Shown here piece by piece: positions 27,399 through 35,920 of a stretch of 64,000 bases of DNA. The stretch's first letter is position 1. Every line of letters starts with the position of its first letter. Made by a program: the position numbers and the translations under genes. The notes beneath the pieces are model-generated. The model ran no database searches. It saw only the letters and a list, made by a program, of their open reading frames with translations, and was not told the origin of the DNA. This DNA is from CAVQBP01 sp963740945 (lineage in GTDB: Bacteria > Bacteroidota > Ignavibacteria > Ignavibacteriales > Ignavibacteriaceae): contig CAVUGE010000008.1 in NCBI GenBank assembly GCA_963740945.1, positions 62,001-126,000 of the forward strand, written 5' to 3'.

Positions 27399-29423
27399 AT
27401 GATAAAAAAAATTAAATCTAATCCGGGAATCATAGTTTCGATTTCAATAATCATCGGGGTCATTATGATTGCCTCCGCTTATCTGGAATTGAAACAAAGT
27501 AAAGATGAAGTATTTCATTTACTTAACGAACATGCATCGTCATTAATACAAACGGTTTCACTCAGTACTATAAATACTCTGAACGCGGGTTATGAAATCG
27601 AAGATTTAATTATTGAACGCTTATTTAATAATGCCTGGTTAATTAGAAATTTAGACAGCCTTAATTTATTATCTCAAAAGAAACTTATTGGAATTGCTGA
27701 AACTAATAATCTTTTTAGGATAAATATTTTTGATAAAAAGGGGAATAGAATTTTATCTAATAGGGTTTCAATACAAAATCATTTTCATCCTGAAGGAATT
27801 GTAAACAGGTATGAAGAATTAGAACCAATCCTTACTAATAAAACCGATAGGCTGATAATCGGTTTAAAGGAAGCAGAATATTCTAATGGTCAACGATATG
27901 CAGTAGCGATTGCAAGAGCTAACAATAATGGTGCAATAGTAATTAACCTTGATGCAAATGATTTTTTAGAGTTTAGAAAGAAAATCGGAATTGGAAAAAT
28001 TATACAAGATATAGCAGATAACCCTGGAATTGATTTTATCGCACTCCAGGATACTATCGGAATAATTGCGGCAAGTAAAAATGTTAAACATTTGTCCCCT
28101 ATTACAAATGACAGTCTTTTAATTGAAGCTGTGCGAAATAATAAAATATATACCCGGATTGCAAATTTTAATAATCAAGAAACTTATGAAGTAGTTAAAA
28201 GATTTATAAAGGGTAGTGAAGTTCTAGGAATTTTCCGTGTGGGATTATCTTTAGATGAGGTTCGAAGCGTTGAAAGTAGGATGAACCGTAGAATAATAAT
28301 AATTTCAGTTGTTCTTTCAATGATAGCAATTATAATTTTGAGTATTTTGTTTATATCACAAAACTTAAAAATGATTTCAAATGACTTTAAGAGCTTCAAA
28401 ACTTTGACAGGTTCTGTACTTGAAAATATGGGGGAAGCTGTAATAGTCTTAAATAAAGAATGGAAGATTATTTTATTTAATAAACAATCTGAAGAATTAT
28501 TTAATACAAAAGCCGGCGAGGCAATAAATAATGATATTTCTGAAATAGCAGGTAGAAAATTGGATTTTATAAAACCTGAAATAAAAGGATTGAATAAGAA
28601 TAAATATTTTGAAAAAAATATTGAATTAAATAATCTCAAAAAATATTTGTCCTTCAGTATTTCATCACATCAGGATGGAAATGGAGCAATAGAAAACAAT
28701 ACCATAGTTATTAAAGATTTAACCGGACAAAAAATCATGGAAGAGCAAGCTGAAAGAAATGAAAAACTCTCTGCAATGGGCAAGCTTGCTTCCGGTGTTG
28801 CTCATGAAATTAGGAACCCTATAAATTCAATAGGAATGATTGCCCAGAGATTGAATAAAGAATTCGTACCTAAGAATGATGAAAGTGAATATCAAATTAT
28901 TACAAAAGTATTGAAAGATGAAGTAACCCGGATTAATAAAATTATTTCTCAATTCCTTAATTATGCAAAACCTCTTGAACTTCAAAAAAGAAAAATTAAT
29001 GCAAAAGAATTTTTTGATGGTGTTTATCATTTATTCATTGATCAGGCAAAGGCAAAAGGGATAAAATTTGAATTGTTTAATCATCCGGATAATGAAATCT
29101 GTTTAGACCCTGAATTGATAAAACAATCTTTAATGAATATAATACAAAATGCTTTTGACGCTGTTAACGGTAATGGAGTTGTAACTTTAGATTATTATAT
29201 TGATAAGAACTCATTCATAATTGACATCAAAGATAACGGGAAAGGGATAAGTGAAGAAAATAAAAAGAAAATATTCGATTTATATTATTCAACAAAAAAA
29301 GATGGGAATGGTTTGGGGTTGAGTATTTCCCAAAAAATAATATCACAGCATGACGGTACAATCGAGATAGAAAATAATTTGCCTGAAGGCTCCATTTTTA
29401 GAATAAAAATTCCACTACAATGA
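27399..29423 (+). CDS. Membrane sensor histidine kinase (NtrB/ZraS-like), partner of NtrC-type regulator
   Basis: The 674-residue protein has an N-terminal membrane helix (GIIVSISIIIGVIMIASAY), a ~265-residue periplasmic sensor region, and a second helix (IIIISVVLSMIAIIILSILF, about 300-320). A PAS domain follows (VLENMGEAVIVLNKEWKIILFN), then HisKA with GKLASGVAHEIRNP, phospho-acceptor His469, and an ATPase domain with QNAFDAV, DNGKGI and GNGLGLSISQKII. The GVAHEIRNP box is typical of kinases paired with NtrC-family activators. Its stop overlaps the regulator's start (ATGA), so they are co-translated. The signal sensed is unknown. Confidence 0.92.
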   Translation: MIKKIKSNPGIIVSISIIIGVIMIASAYLELKQSKDEVFHLLNEHASSLIQTVSLSTINTLNAGYEIEDLIIERLFNNAWLIRNLDSLNLLSQKKLIGIAETNNLFRINIFDKKGNRILSNRVSIQNHFHPEGIVNRYEELEPILTNKTDRLIIGLKEAEYSNGQRYAVAIARANNNGAIVINLDANDFLEFRKKIGIGKIIQDIADNPGIDFIALQDTIGIIAASKNVKHLSPITNDSLLIEAVRNNKIYTRIANFNNQETYEVVKRFIKGSEVLGIFRVGLSLDEVRSVESRMNRRIIIISVVLSMIAIIILSILFISQNLKMISNDFKSFKTLTGSVLENMGEAVIVLNKEWKIILFNKQSEELFNTKAGEAINNDISEIAGRKLDFIKPEIKGLNKNKYFEKNIELNNLKKYLSFSISSHQDGNGAIENNTIVIKDLTGQKIMEEQAERNEKLSAMGKLASGVAHEIRNPINSIGMIAQRLNKEFVPKNDESEYQIITKVLKDEVTRINKIISQFLNYAKPLELQKRKINAKEFFDGVYHLFIDQAKAKGIKFELFNHPDNEICLDPELIKQSLMNIIQNAFDAVNGNGVVTLDYYIDKNSFIIDIKDNGKGISEENKKKIFDLYYSTKKDGNGLGLSISQKIISQHDGTIEIENNLPEGSIFRIKIPLQ

Positions 29424-30790
29424 AAAACATCAGCATACTTTTAATTGACGACGAAAAAAATCAATTGGAACTTTTAACCGGATACCTAAAGAAAAAAGGC
29501 GCTAAAATTTTTTCTGCTTCATCCGGTAATGAAGGGATTGAAATAGTTAGAAATACATTAATTGATATTATCATTTCAGATTTTAAAATGCCTGATAAAA
29601 CAGGTTTGGAAGTTCTGGAAGAAGTAAGGAAAATAAACCCGGAAATAGATTTTATAATTGTTACAGCTTATGGAACTGTGGAAGATGCTGTAAAAGCTAT
29701 AAGAAATGGTGCCTATGATTATATATTAAAACCGGTTGATCTTGATGAACTCGATTTAATAATCGACAGGTTATTGGAACATAAAAACTTGAAATCAGAG
29801 AATGAAATACTAAAAGCTCAACTTAAAGAAAAACACAAAATTTCTTCAATCATTTCCAACTCGCTTAAGATGGAAGAAGTTTTAAGTATTGCATCGCGTG
29901 CAGCGGAAAGTAGAGCTACTATTTTGATAACGGGAGAAAATGGGACAGGTAAAGAAATTCTTGCCAAAGCAATTCATTATATTAGTCCAAGAAGAGATAA
30001 ACCATTTATAGCTGTAAACATCCATGCCCTATCTGAAAATCTCCTGGAAAGCGAATTGTTTGGACACGAAAAAGGTTCTTTCACAGGTGCCGAAAAATTA
30101 AGGAAAGGCAGGTTTGAGTTTGCAGATAAGGGGACAATTTTTCTTGATGAAATCGGTGAAATATCAACTTCAACACAGGTGAAGCTTCTAAGGGTATTGC
30201 AGGAACAGCAGATAGAAAGAGTCGGCAGTATAGAAACCATTGATATTGATGTTCGAATTATTGCTGCAACAAATCAAAATTTGGAGAAAAAAATTAAAGA
30301 AGGTACTTTCAGGGAAGATTTGTTTTACAGACTTAACATTATTTCGATTCATATCCCTCCCCTTCGAGAGAGGAGAGAAGATATCCTCCCGTTAGCTGAA
30401 TTTTTTATTGAGAAATATTCAAAGGAAAATAATAAACAGAAATTTGAGATTAGTAAAGAAGCTGCAGATTATTTATTAAAATATAGTTATCCAGGAAATG
30501 TAAGAGAGCTTGAAAATATTATCGAAAGAGCTGTGGTCCTGGCACGAGGAGATATCTTAACTCTTAGTGATTTACCAATGAATGTTAAAGGTTTTAAAAC
30601 CGAAGAAAAGATCTCTGATTCAGTTTCACTATCTTTAATTGAACAAGTTGAAAATCTTGAAAAAAGGTTAATTTACGATGCGTTAATAAACAGCGGAGGG
30701 AACCAAACAAAAGCTGGAAACCTTTTAGGAATTACGGAAAGAAACCTGAGATATAAGATCAATAAATACGGTATTAAAAATAGGGCTTAA
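29420..30790 (+). CDS. NtrC-family sigma-54-dependent response regulator
   Basis: Domains in order in 456 residues: receiver (1-120, phospho-acceptor Asp54 in IISDFKMPDKTG, Lys at KPVD near 104), AAA+ (about 145-380, Walker A TGENGTGKE at 171-179, Walker B TIFLDEIGE at 239-247, arginine finger region RLNIISIHIPPLRERREDI), and a Fis-type HTH at the end (NQTKAGNLLGITERNLRYKI). The sigma-54 contact loop reads GSFTGA (219-224) instead of the canonical GAFTGA; Ser at this place is a known tolerated variant. It should open sigma-54 promoters, two of which flank it together with a shared operator. Confidence 0.95.
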   Translation: MKNISILLIDDEKNQLELLTGYLKKKGAKIFSASSGNEGIEIVRNTLIDIIISDFKMPDKTGLEVLEEVRKINPEIDFIIVTAYGTVEDAVKAIRNGAYDYILKPVDLDELDLIIDRLLEHKNLKSENEILKAQLKEKHKISSIISNSLKMEEVLSIASRAAESRATILITGENGTGKEILAKAIHYISPRRDKPFIAVNIHALSENLLESELFGHEKGSFTGAEKLRKGRFEFADKGTIFLDEIGEISTSTQVKLLRVLQEQQIERVGSIETIDIDVRIIAATNQNLEKKIKEGTFREDLFYRLNIISIHIPPLRERREDILPLAEFFIEKYSKENNKQKFEISKEAADYLLKYSYPGNVRELENIIERAVVLARGDILTLSDLPMNVKGFKTEEKISDSVSLSLIEQVENLEKRLIYDALINSGGNQTKAGNLLGITERNLRYKINKYGIKNRA

Positions 30791-30900
30791 TTATTTGTTC
30801 TCTCACATCTAAAATCTTTCGAATTTATTTTTTTTATCAATTAAATTATATCACACGATAGGAAAATTATGTTATACTAGATAAAAATGTAGAGACTAAT

Positions 30901-32013
30901 TCACAATCCCCAATTAAAACCAATCGACAATAAGTTATTATTGTAATTATAAAACATATCGTTCGATTTATTATGGATATAATTCCAATTTAATTCCAGG
31001 GACAATCCGCTAATTAAATTGTTTAAATAAAACTCCATTGCAAAAGCTGCCGCAATTTGGTCATCCTTTCGCATAATTTCAGTATCATATCCTTCTGCAT
31101 CCGGTACCGGAATATTAGAAAAATTCTTTTTTGAATAAATAATTTCAACTTTTGTTAAAACGCTTGCTGATAAATATTTTGCTAAAGATAATCCAAAATC
31201 ATACCCATCGTTTGAATACAAATCATTAAAAATTTCTTCTTCGTAAAAGATAAAATCATTATAGCTCAAATATCTGGCTGCATCCTTTAGATTTTTTTTG
31301 AGAGATGCATAACCGCTTATTCCGGTATAATCGTCAATTGACTGGGAAATATTAGCAGAAACACCAAATTGTGAATTTGTATGTGCATCAATAGAAGTGG
31401 CGATATTTTCCCGGTACACTTTAAGATTGTATTTTAGACCTAGAGTTATAGTTGTTTTAGTTTCGAATGAGACAATTCCTGTAATAAAGGATTTATGTTC
31501 GTAATGTGAAAAGATATCAAAATTTTTATAACTGTTTATATTAAAAATATATCCTAGTAAAATATTTTTATTTTCGGATAAAGTATGTCTATAGTTTGCA
31601 TAGGCTGAAAGTTGATTGAAATCAAAAAGGACAAAGTCTTCCCTGTTATTTCTCCAGGCATAATTAATTCCAATATTCATAGGGTTATCATTGTCTGAAA
31701 ATATATAAGTATCTACTACTCCGATTTTATGAGAACTGGAAGACTTGAATATATTTTTTTGGTAATAACTAATATTTCCCGAATAATAGAATTGTAAATT
31801 ATTAAAATCACTCTCAAAATTATAACCGCTATTTAATGAAAGACTATTTATAAAATCTTCAACTTTATAACTGTTGTTATAAATGTTATCATCATAATAG
31901 TTTTCAGTATATGTCTCCAAAGAGATTTGAGGGAAAGTGGCCTGAGAAGATAAGGATATAAAAAATAAAGATATTAGAAATGAAGGGATTATATTATATT
32001 TATTGTTTCCCAT
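30901..32013 (-). CDS. Outer-membrane beta-barrel protein, unclassified
   Basis: The frame is open from 32067, but ATG 32013 (370 residues) gives a clean signal peptide (IIPSFLISLFFISLSSQATFPQ) and has AAGGGG before it. The mature protein is made of alternating aromatic/polar strands (for example YYSGNISYYQKNIF, GINYAWRNNREDFVLF, ILLGYIFNINSY) ending in FNWGL; the terminal aromatic pattern is typical of barrels inserted by Bam. It overlaps the preceding small secreted protein gene by 14 bp, so the sigma-54 promoter at 32317 likely drives both. What it transports or binds is unknown. Confidence 0.7.
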   Translation of the reverse strand: MGNNKYNIIPSFLISLFFISLSSQATFPQISLETYTENYYDDNIYNNSYKVEDFINSLSLNSGYNFESDFNNLQFYYSGNISYYQKNIFKSSSSHKIGVVDTYIFSDNDNPMNIGINYAWRNNREDFVLFDFNQLSAYANYRHTLSENKNILLGYIFNINSYKNFDIFSHYEHKSFITGIVSFETKTTITLGLKYNLKVYRENIATSIDAHTNSQFGVSANISQSIDDYTGISGYASLKKNLKDAARYLSYNDFIFYEEEIFNDLYSNDGYDFGLSLAKYLSASVLTKVEIIYSKKNFSNIPVPDAEGYDTEIMRKDDQIAAAFAMEFYLNNLISGLSLELNWNYIHNKSNDMFYNYNNNLLSIGFNWGL

Positions 32014-32293
32014 TCCCCTTTTTTCCTCCCTGGTTTCTTTGCATATGCCTTCTTTGTGCCTTTTCAAAGCTCATTCCTTTTACACGTTGATCACAGATGC
32101 CATCACCGTCTTTATCAATGAATGCATCTATCTTCCCTTTTCTTCTTCCGTAGTTTTCAGCTTTTTTTTCACTTACTTTTGTTGCTTCTTCTACAGCAGG
32201 TTTCTTTTGATTTGTATTTAAAGAATCAGGTGCTGCAGAATATGCTAGAGAATAATAAAATAACACAATAATAATAATTACTAAAGATTTCAT
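32000..32293 (-). CDS. Small secreted basic protein with DxDGDGICD motif
   Basis: The 97-residue protein has a signal peptide (LVIIIIVLFYYSLAYSA). A Lys/Glu-rich stretch follows, then FIDKDGDGICDQRVKG (58-73), matching the loop FVDLNGDGICDNF of the gene at 26737, and a basic Gly-rich tail (RRHMQRNQGGKKGNGKQ). The DxDGDG core could bind calcium; the extra Cys is conserved between the two proteins. A GGAGG ribosome site lies just before the ATG. It is the first gene after a sigma-54 promoter and overlaps the barrel gene. Confidence 0.7.
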   Translation of the reverse strand: MKSLVIIIIVLFYYSLAYSAAPDSLNTNQKKPAVEEATKVSEKKAENYGRRKGKIDAFIDKDGDGICDQRVKGMSFEKAQRRHMQRNQGGKKGNGKQ

Positions 32294-32316
32294 GATCTTC
32301 CTCCGCCTTGGTTAAG

Positions 32317-32331
32317 TCAAATCAAGTGCCG
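32317..32331 (-). promoter_or_regulatory. Sigma-54 promoter for the secreted protein/barrel operon
   Basis: On the minus strand CGGCACT-TGAT-TTGA, with the GG-N10-GA spacing of the copy at 27213-27227. It lies 24 bp before the ATG at 32293. Confidence 0.65.
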
Positions 32332-32356
32332 TAAAATTGTTTTAGTTACTGAAGCT

Positions 32357-32466
32357 ACGCATGTATAGAGATGATATCTTTTTATAACAAAAATGAATAT
32401 CAAATTCGAAAGAAATATCTATTTTTTTAATGAATTGTTAATAAAAAAGTAAAGATATCATCTCTC
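32357..32466. repeat. Palindrome-pair element, copy 2 (~110 bp)
   Basis: AGAGATGATATCTTT (32367-32381) and AAAGATATCATCTCT (32451-32465) are exact reverse complements and each nearly self-palindromic. The element starts with ACGCATGTA, compared with ACGCAGATGTA in copy 1 (13142). It sits between the operator and the sigma-54 promoter. Confidence 0.65.
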
Positions 32467-32536
32467 AATTCTTTATAATTGAATAACTCCGGTTATAAAA
32501 TCAAATGATCCTTTTAAATTAAATATTAAAATAAAA

Positions 32537-32574
32537 CGACAATATTGACGTTTTATTCGACATATTAGTCGAAA
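32537..32574. promoter_or_regulatory. Tandem upstream activator operator, copy 2
   Basis: CGAC-aatatt-GACG-ttttat-TCGAC-atatta-GTCGAAA, the same layout, orientation and 21 bp dyad spacing as 27278-27315. It lies about 205 bp upstream of the sigma-54 -24 element. Confidence 0.7.
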
Positions 32575-32687
32575 CAATGTTTGTTATAAAACTAGATTAA
32601 TCCTTGAATTATCAAATTTTTAGTTTTATTAATAACTTCTACAGCTATTCATCTCTAAATCTGCCGCATTGAATTTATAAGTATAAT

Positions 32688-32935
32688 TTATTTTATTTTA
32701 TTTAGTAGTTCACGCTCTTTCTCTATCGGGATTATATGTTCAGGGAATTTGATTGTGTGAAAGTTTATTAAAATTGTTGACTTTATCAGCCGTTTTATCA
32801 TCCATTAGCTCTAGAAATTCCTGTAATGCCTTTAAAACCTTTTTATTTTTCAAAACATCTTGTATTGACTTAGCGATTTAGTTAAATTCGTTTCTACACC
32901 TTCTAATCTATCAAGAAGATGAAGCAATTATAATT
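32688..32935 (-). pseudogene. Decayed small helical protein gene
   Basis: Minus-strand pieces in different frames read like one protein: LLDRLEGVETNLTKS, then VLKNKKVLKALQEFLELMDD followed by KTADKVNNFNKLSHNQIP, and FPEHIIPIEKERELLNKIK before a stop. At least two frameshifts separate them. The family is not recognised. Confidence 0.35.
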
Positions 32936-32961
32936 ATTCTCAATTTATTTCAGAGGTATGT

Positions 32962-35136
32962 ATGTATCAAGTAAAAATATTATCAAAAGCAGGCAAAATA
33001 TTTTTTGTCCTATTTTTTTTAATTACTCTTTCTTTAAAAGCCCAGATTGCTGGTGAAGAAGAAGAATTGTCTCCTGCTAATCCCGTTGCAGTTCCAATTA
33101 CAGAAGGAGAATTGATTAAATCAATATCGGTTCATGAGCTTGAACATCCTTATTTATTTTTTAATAACCAGGATAAACAAGCTATAATAAGTAGAATCAA
33201 AAACGATCCTGAGTCCGGACACATTTTTGCTGCATTAATAGCTAATGGTCACCGTTTCCTTCATGTTCCAATACAAAATCCGGAACCACCCCATCCAAAA
33301 CATAATAGGTATCTTGGTGAGGATCCTGCTTCTCAATATGAAGATGATATAATGCAGGGAGCAATTACTCTAGCTTTTCTTTATCAAATCACAGGGGATA
33401 CAACTTATGCAAATAAAGCTATTGCATTTGCAATGGATATAGCGGATTGGCCAACTTGGGTGGACCCTGCACATCGTTTTGATGTTATCTATTCACGTGT
33501 TTGGCCTTTTAATGTTCCGGATGACAGGGTTGACTTCTCTTATGGTGAGATAGCTACGCATAAAGCCCTGGCACTATCGATTGCTTATGATTGGATATAT
33601 CCTGTATTAACAAGGCCTGAAAGGGATAAAATTAGAAATGGACTCATGGAAAAAGTTATTACAAATGTCCGCGGTAACTATAATTACTTTTGGTGGTCAA
33701 CCGCTTATAAATGCAACTGGTCGGTACTTTGCTATTCAAGTATGGGTTTGGCTGCTTTTACGCTTTTAAAAGATAATCCTGAGCTTCTCGATATTGTTGC
33801 AGAAGTTCATAATCGCATTGATACAACTTTTAGTTATATAGGTAAAGATGGGGGATGGCAGGAAGGACGTGGATACTATGCCTATATGATGGGCGAAGGT
33901 GTTTATTTTATGGATGCTTTGAAACGTCTAACAAATGGAAAATATGATATGTTTAAAGATAAAAATGTTGCCGATCATCCTCTTGATTTTGAATTATACG
34001 GTTTAACAGCAAATTTTGAAGATGGTGGCGGAAGCCCTGTTGGTCCAACTTACTCGGTTAATAAACTGGTTGAAGAAACTGGTAACAGTCTCGGTGCCTG
34101 GTACCGTGAAAAATACCTTAATAGTGATCTTAATGTATTCGAAGTAATCTGGCCAAAACCGGATGTTAAACCGGTTGCTCCGGAACAAAAATCAAAGCTT
34201 TTCAGAACTGTTAACTGGGCTATACTAAGAAGCAGTTTTACTGATTCTTCAACAGTAACCGTCGCTTGTAAAGCCGGTTATAATGATGACCCTCACCATG
34301 GACACCTGGATTGCGGACAATATGCAGTAACATGGTATAATGTCCCATTTATTAGAGATCTGGGCAACGGAGTGTATGATGAACTTTATTTCGGTGAAGA
34401 TAAATACGATTATCCGTATGCCTCAAGTCTTGGACATAATTTGATTTTTGTAAATGGCGAAAAACAAATAACGGCAAAGAAAAAAAATACTCCCTGGCTT
34501 AAAGGAATTGGAGGGAGAATTCTAGAATACAAGACGGGACCTAAACTTGATTATGTGTTGATGGATCCGACACATGCTTACCCGGATAAACAATTAATAA
34601 AATGGAGACGTAATGTTATTCTGGAAAAACCTGTAACAACAGTAATTTTTGATGAAGTAGAAGCTAAACTGGGAGCAGAGATAGCAGCAAGAATCCATCC
34701 GGGTGTTGGTGTGGAAGTAAGCAGGAGAGAACATGGTTCAAGATTTGCCCCTGCTTCTAACGGCAAATATGAAATTATGAAAAACTATGTGATGCTTTCA
34801 GATCAAAGACATCATAATATGGCTGTTATTCCTCTTGTTCTTGACAACGATTTTAAGCTTGTTGAAGGTTCTGATCCATTTGTTCCTGTTACTGAAAATT
34901 CCAGATTAACCGAAATCCCCTACATTGAAACGGTTACGCATGCAAAAACAAATTCAACCTTCATCGTTACCATAGTTGTTCCGGTAAAAGATCAAAACGA
35001 CGCGGAAAATGTTGTTAAAAGTGCTAAAGTAAGCTGGATTAATCAGAAAAATATTCAGATAAGTGTCAATACGGATGCAGGTAATATCGGATGGACATTT
35101 GTAAAGGGACAAGGTGGTTATGTACTTAAAGATTAA
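32962..35136 (+). CDS. Secreted heparinase II/III-like polysaccharide lyase
   Basis: The 724-residue protein has a signal peptide (FFVLFFLITLSLKAQ). An (alpha/alpha) toroid follows, with IMQGAITLAFLYQITGDTTYANKA, KALALSIAYDWIYP and YFWWSTAYKCNWSVLCYSS, then a beta-sandwich half that contains DDPHHGHLDCGQYAVTWYNV (about 433-452). That HHGHxDxG motif is the mark of the heparinase II/III C-terminal domain. Such enzymes cleave uronic-acid polysaccharides by beta-elimination in the periplasm or outside. Which polysaccharide (alginate, heparin-like, other) is not deducible. No other polysaccharide-use genes are adjacent; a hairpin follows. Confidence 0.82.
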   Translation: MYQVKILSKAGKIFFVLFFLITLSLKAQIAGEEEELSPANPVAVPITEGELIKSISVHELEHPYLFFNNQDKQAIISRIKNDPESGHIFAALIANGHRFLHVPIQNPEPPHPKHNRYLGEDPASQYEDDIMQGAITLAFLYQITGDTTYANKAIAFAMDIADWPTWVDPAHRFDVIYSRVWPFNVPDDRVDFSYGEIATHKALALSIAYDWIYPVLTRPERDKIRNGLMEKVITNVRGNYNYFWWSTAYKCNWSVLCYSSMGLAAFTLLKDNPELLDIVAEVHNRIDTTFSYIGKDGGWQEGRGYYAYMMGEGVYFMDALKRLTNGKYDMFKDKNVADHPLDFELYGLTANFEDGGGSPVGPTYSVNKLVEETGNSLGAWYREKYLNSDLNVFEVIWPKPDVKPVAPEQKSKLFRTVNWAILRSSFTDSSTVTVACKAGYNDDPHHGHLDCGQYAVTWYNVPFIRDLGNGVYDELYFGEDKYDYPYASSLGHNLIFVNGEKQITAKKKNTPWLKGIGGRILEYKTGPKLDYVLMDPTHAYPDKQLIKWRRNVILEKPVTTVIFDEVEAKLGAEIAARIHPGVGVEVSRREHGSRFAPASNGKYEIMKNYVMLSDQRHHNMAVIPLVLDNDFKLVEGSDPFVPVTENSRLTEIPYIETVTHAKTNSTFIVTIVVPVKDQNDAENVVKSAKVSWINQKNIQISVNTDAGNIGWTFVKGQGGYVLKD

Positions 35137-35159
35137 TTTTTAATCCCGTTTAATTTTAT

Positions 35160-35193
35160 AGCGCCTTTCTTGTTATTTTTCAATAAAGGCGCT
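35160..35193 (+). terminator. Hairpin after the lyase gene
   Basis: AGCGCCTTT / AAAGGCGCT, perfect 9 bp stem with a 16-nt AT-rich loop, 24 bp after the stop of the lyase gene. A poly-T tail is weak. Confidence 0.55.
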
Positions 35194-35241
35194 TAAATAA
35201 TGAGCTGAATTTTCATCGGCACATTGTAATGTCTTTTTATA

Positions 35242-35475
35242 ATGGGTATTGGATTATTATTGAACAGTGTAAATACTCCACCGAAAAATGAAACACTTGT
35301 AAAAAGGCAAATAGCTGATTTAATCAAAAAGTACGGGAACATTGAGGGGAAGTCCTGGGAAATAAATAAGGATGAGGGAACAGTTGAGATGTGTGATAAT
35401 AAACATCAGAATTTCCATTTTGCTCTTTGCTCACCGAGAATGACTTTTATTATTTACATATTGGTGTGTAGTTAA
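35242..35475 (+). CDS. Hypothetical short ORF, 77 residues
   Basis: Not recognised. No ribosome site is visible before the ATG. The middle (KRQIADLIKKYGNIEGKSWEINKD) looks protein-like and the end hydrophobic. It may be a relic or chance ORF; listed because nothing else occupies the stretch. Confidence 0.2.
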   Translation: MGIGLLLNSVNTPPKNETLVKRQIADLIKKYGNIEGKSWEINKDEGTVEMCDNKHQNFHFALCSPRMTFIIYILVCS

Positions 35476-35513
35476 ATTAAGTTTACAAAATTCTAAGTTA
35501 GGAGATGTTATTT

Positions 35514-35795
35514 ATGAAAAAGGTTCTGAATTTAATTGCAATGTTTGTTATTTCTTTGTTAATGATGAGCGGTTATTCTTTAGCTCAAAATAAACAGCAG
35601 AAAATGGAGAATCAAAAAATGAAACAAAATACTATGCAAAGTGATAGCATGATGAATTCAAATAATATGAAGATGGATAGTACCAGACACAAAATGGGAA
35701 AGAAAAAAATGATGTGGGATTCAACCAAATCAAAAACTAGCAAACACTGGAAAAAGAAATCAAATAAAATGAGAGACACTACAAAAACTTATTAA
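35514..35795 (+). CDS. Small secreted Met/Lys/Ser-rich protein
   Basis: ATG 35514 is preferred over 35505 because AGGAG lies 9 nt before it. The 93-residue product has a signal peptide (VLNLIAMFVISLLMMSGYSLAQ). The mature part is low-complexity, with many Met, Lys, Asn and His (MENQKMKQNTMQSDSMMNSN, then MKMDSTRHKMGKKKMMWDS). Methionine- and His-rich periplasmic peptides can bind copper or silver, but here that is only a guess from composition. No regulator is adjacent; it lies 3.2 kb from the sigma-54 regulon. Confidence 0.6.
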   Translation: MKKVLNLIAMFVISLLMMSGYSLAQNKQQKMENQKMKQNTMQSDSMMNSNNMKMDSTRHKMGKKKMMWDSTKSKTSKHWKKKSNKMRDTTKTY

Positions 35796-35920
35796 TTTAA
35801 TAATTAAATCGTAGTCTTCTCCATAATTACCTATATAAATTTGTCTTAAAAGTAGAGGAAACGTATAGATTCTTTTTCTTAATCTTTTAAGACGTTTTAA
35901 AACCAAAATAAGAATATATA

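Larger units (their letters stand above)
32294..32961. other. Regulatory spacer, 668 bp
   Basis: It holds, from left to right, the sigma-54 promoter (32317), a palindrome-pair element (32357-32466), the tandem operator (32537-32574) and a decayed minus-strand coding remnant (32688-32935). No intact gene. Confidence 0.6.

Noticed and set aside
35213..35241. Third sigma-54 promoter (CGGCACATTGTAATG)
   Set aside because: The -24 part fits but the -12 part (GG-N10-TG) does not, and no tandem operator lies upstream.
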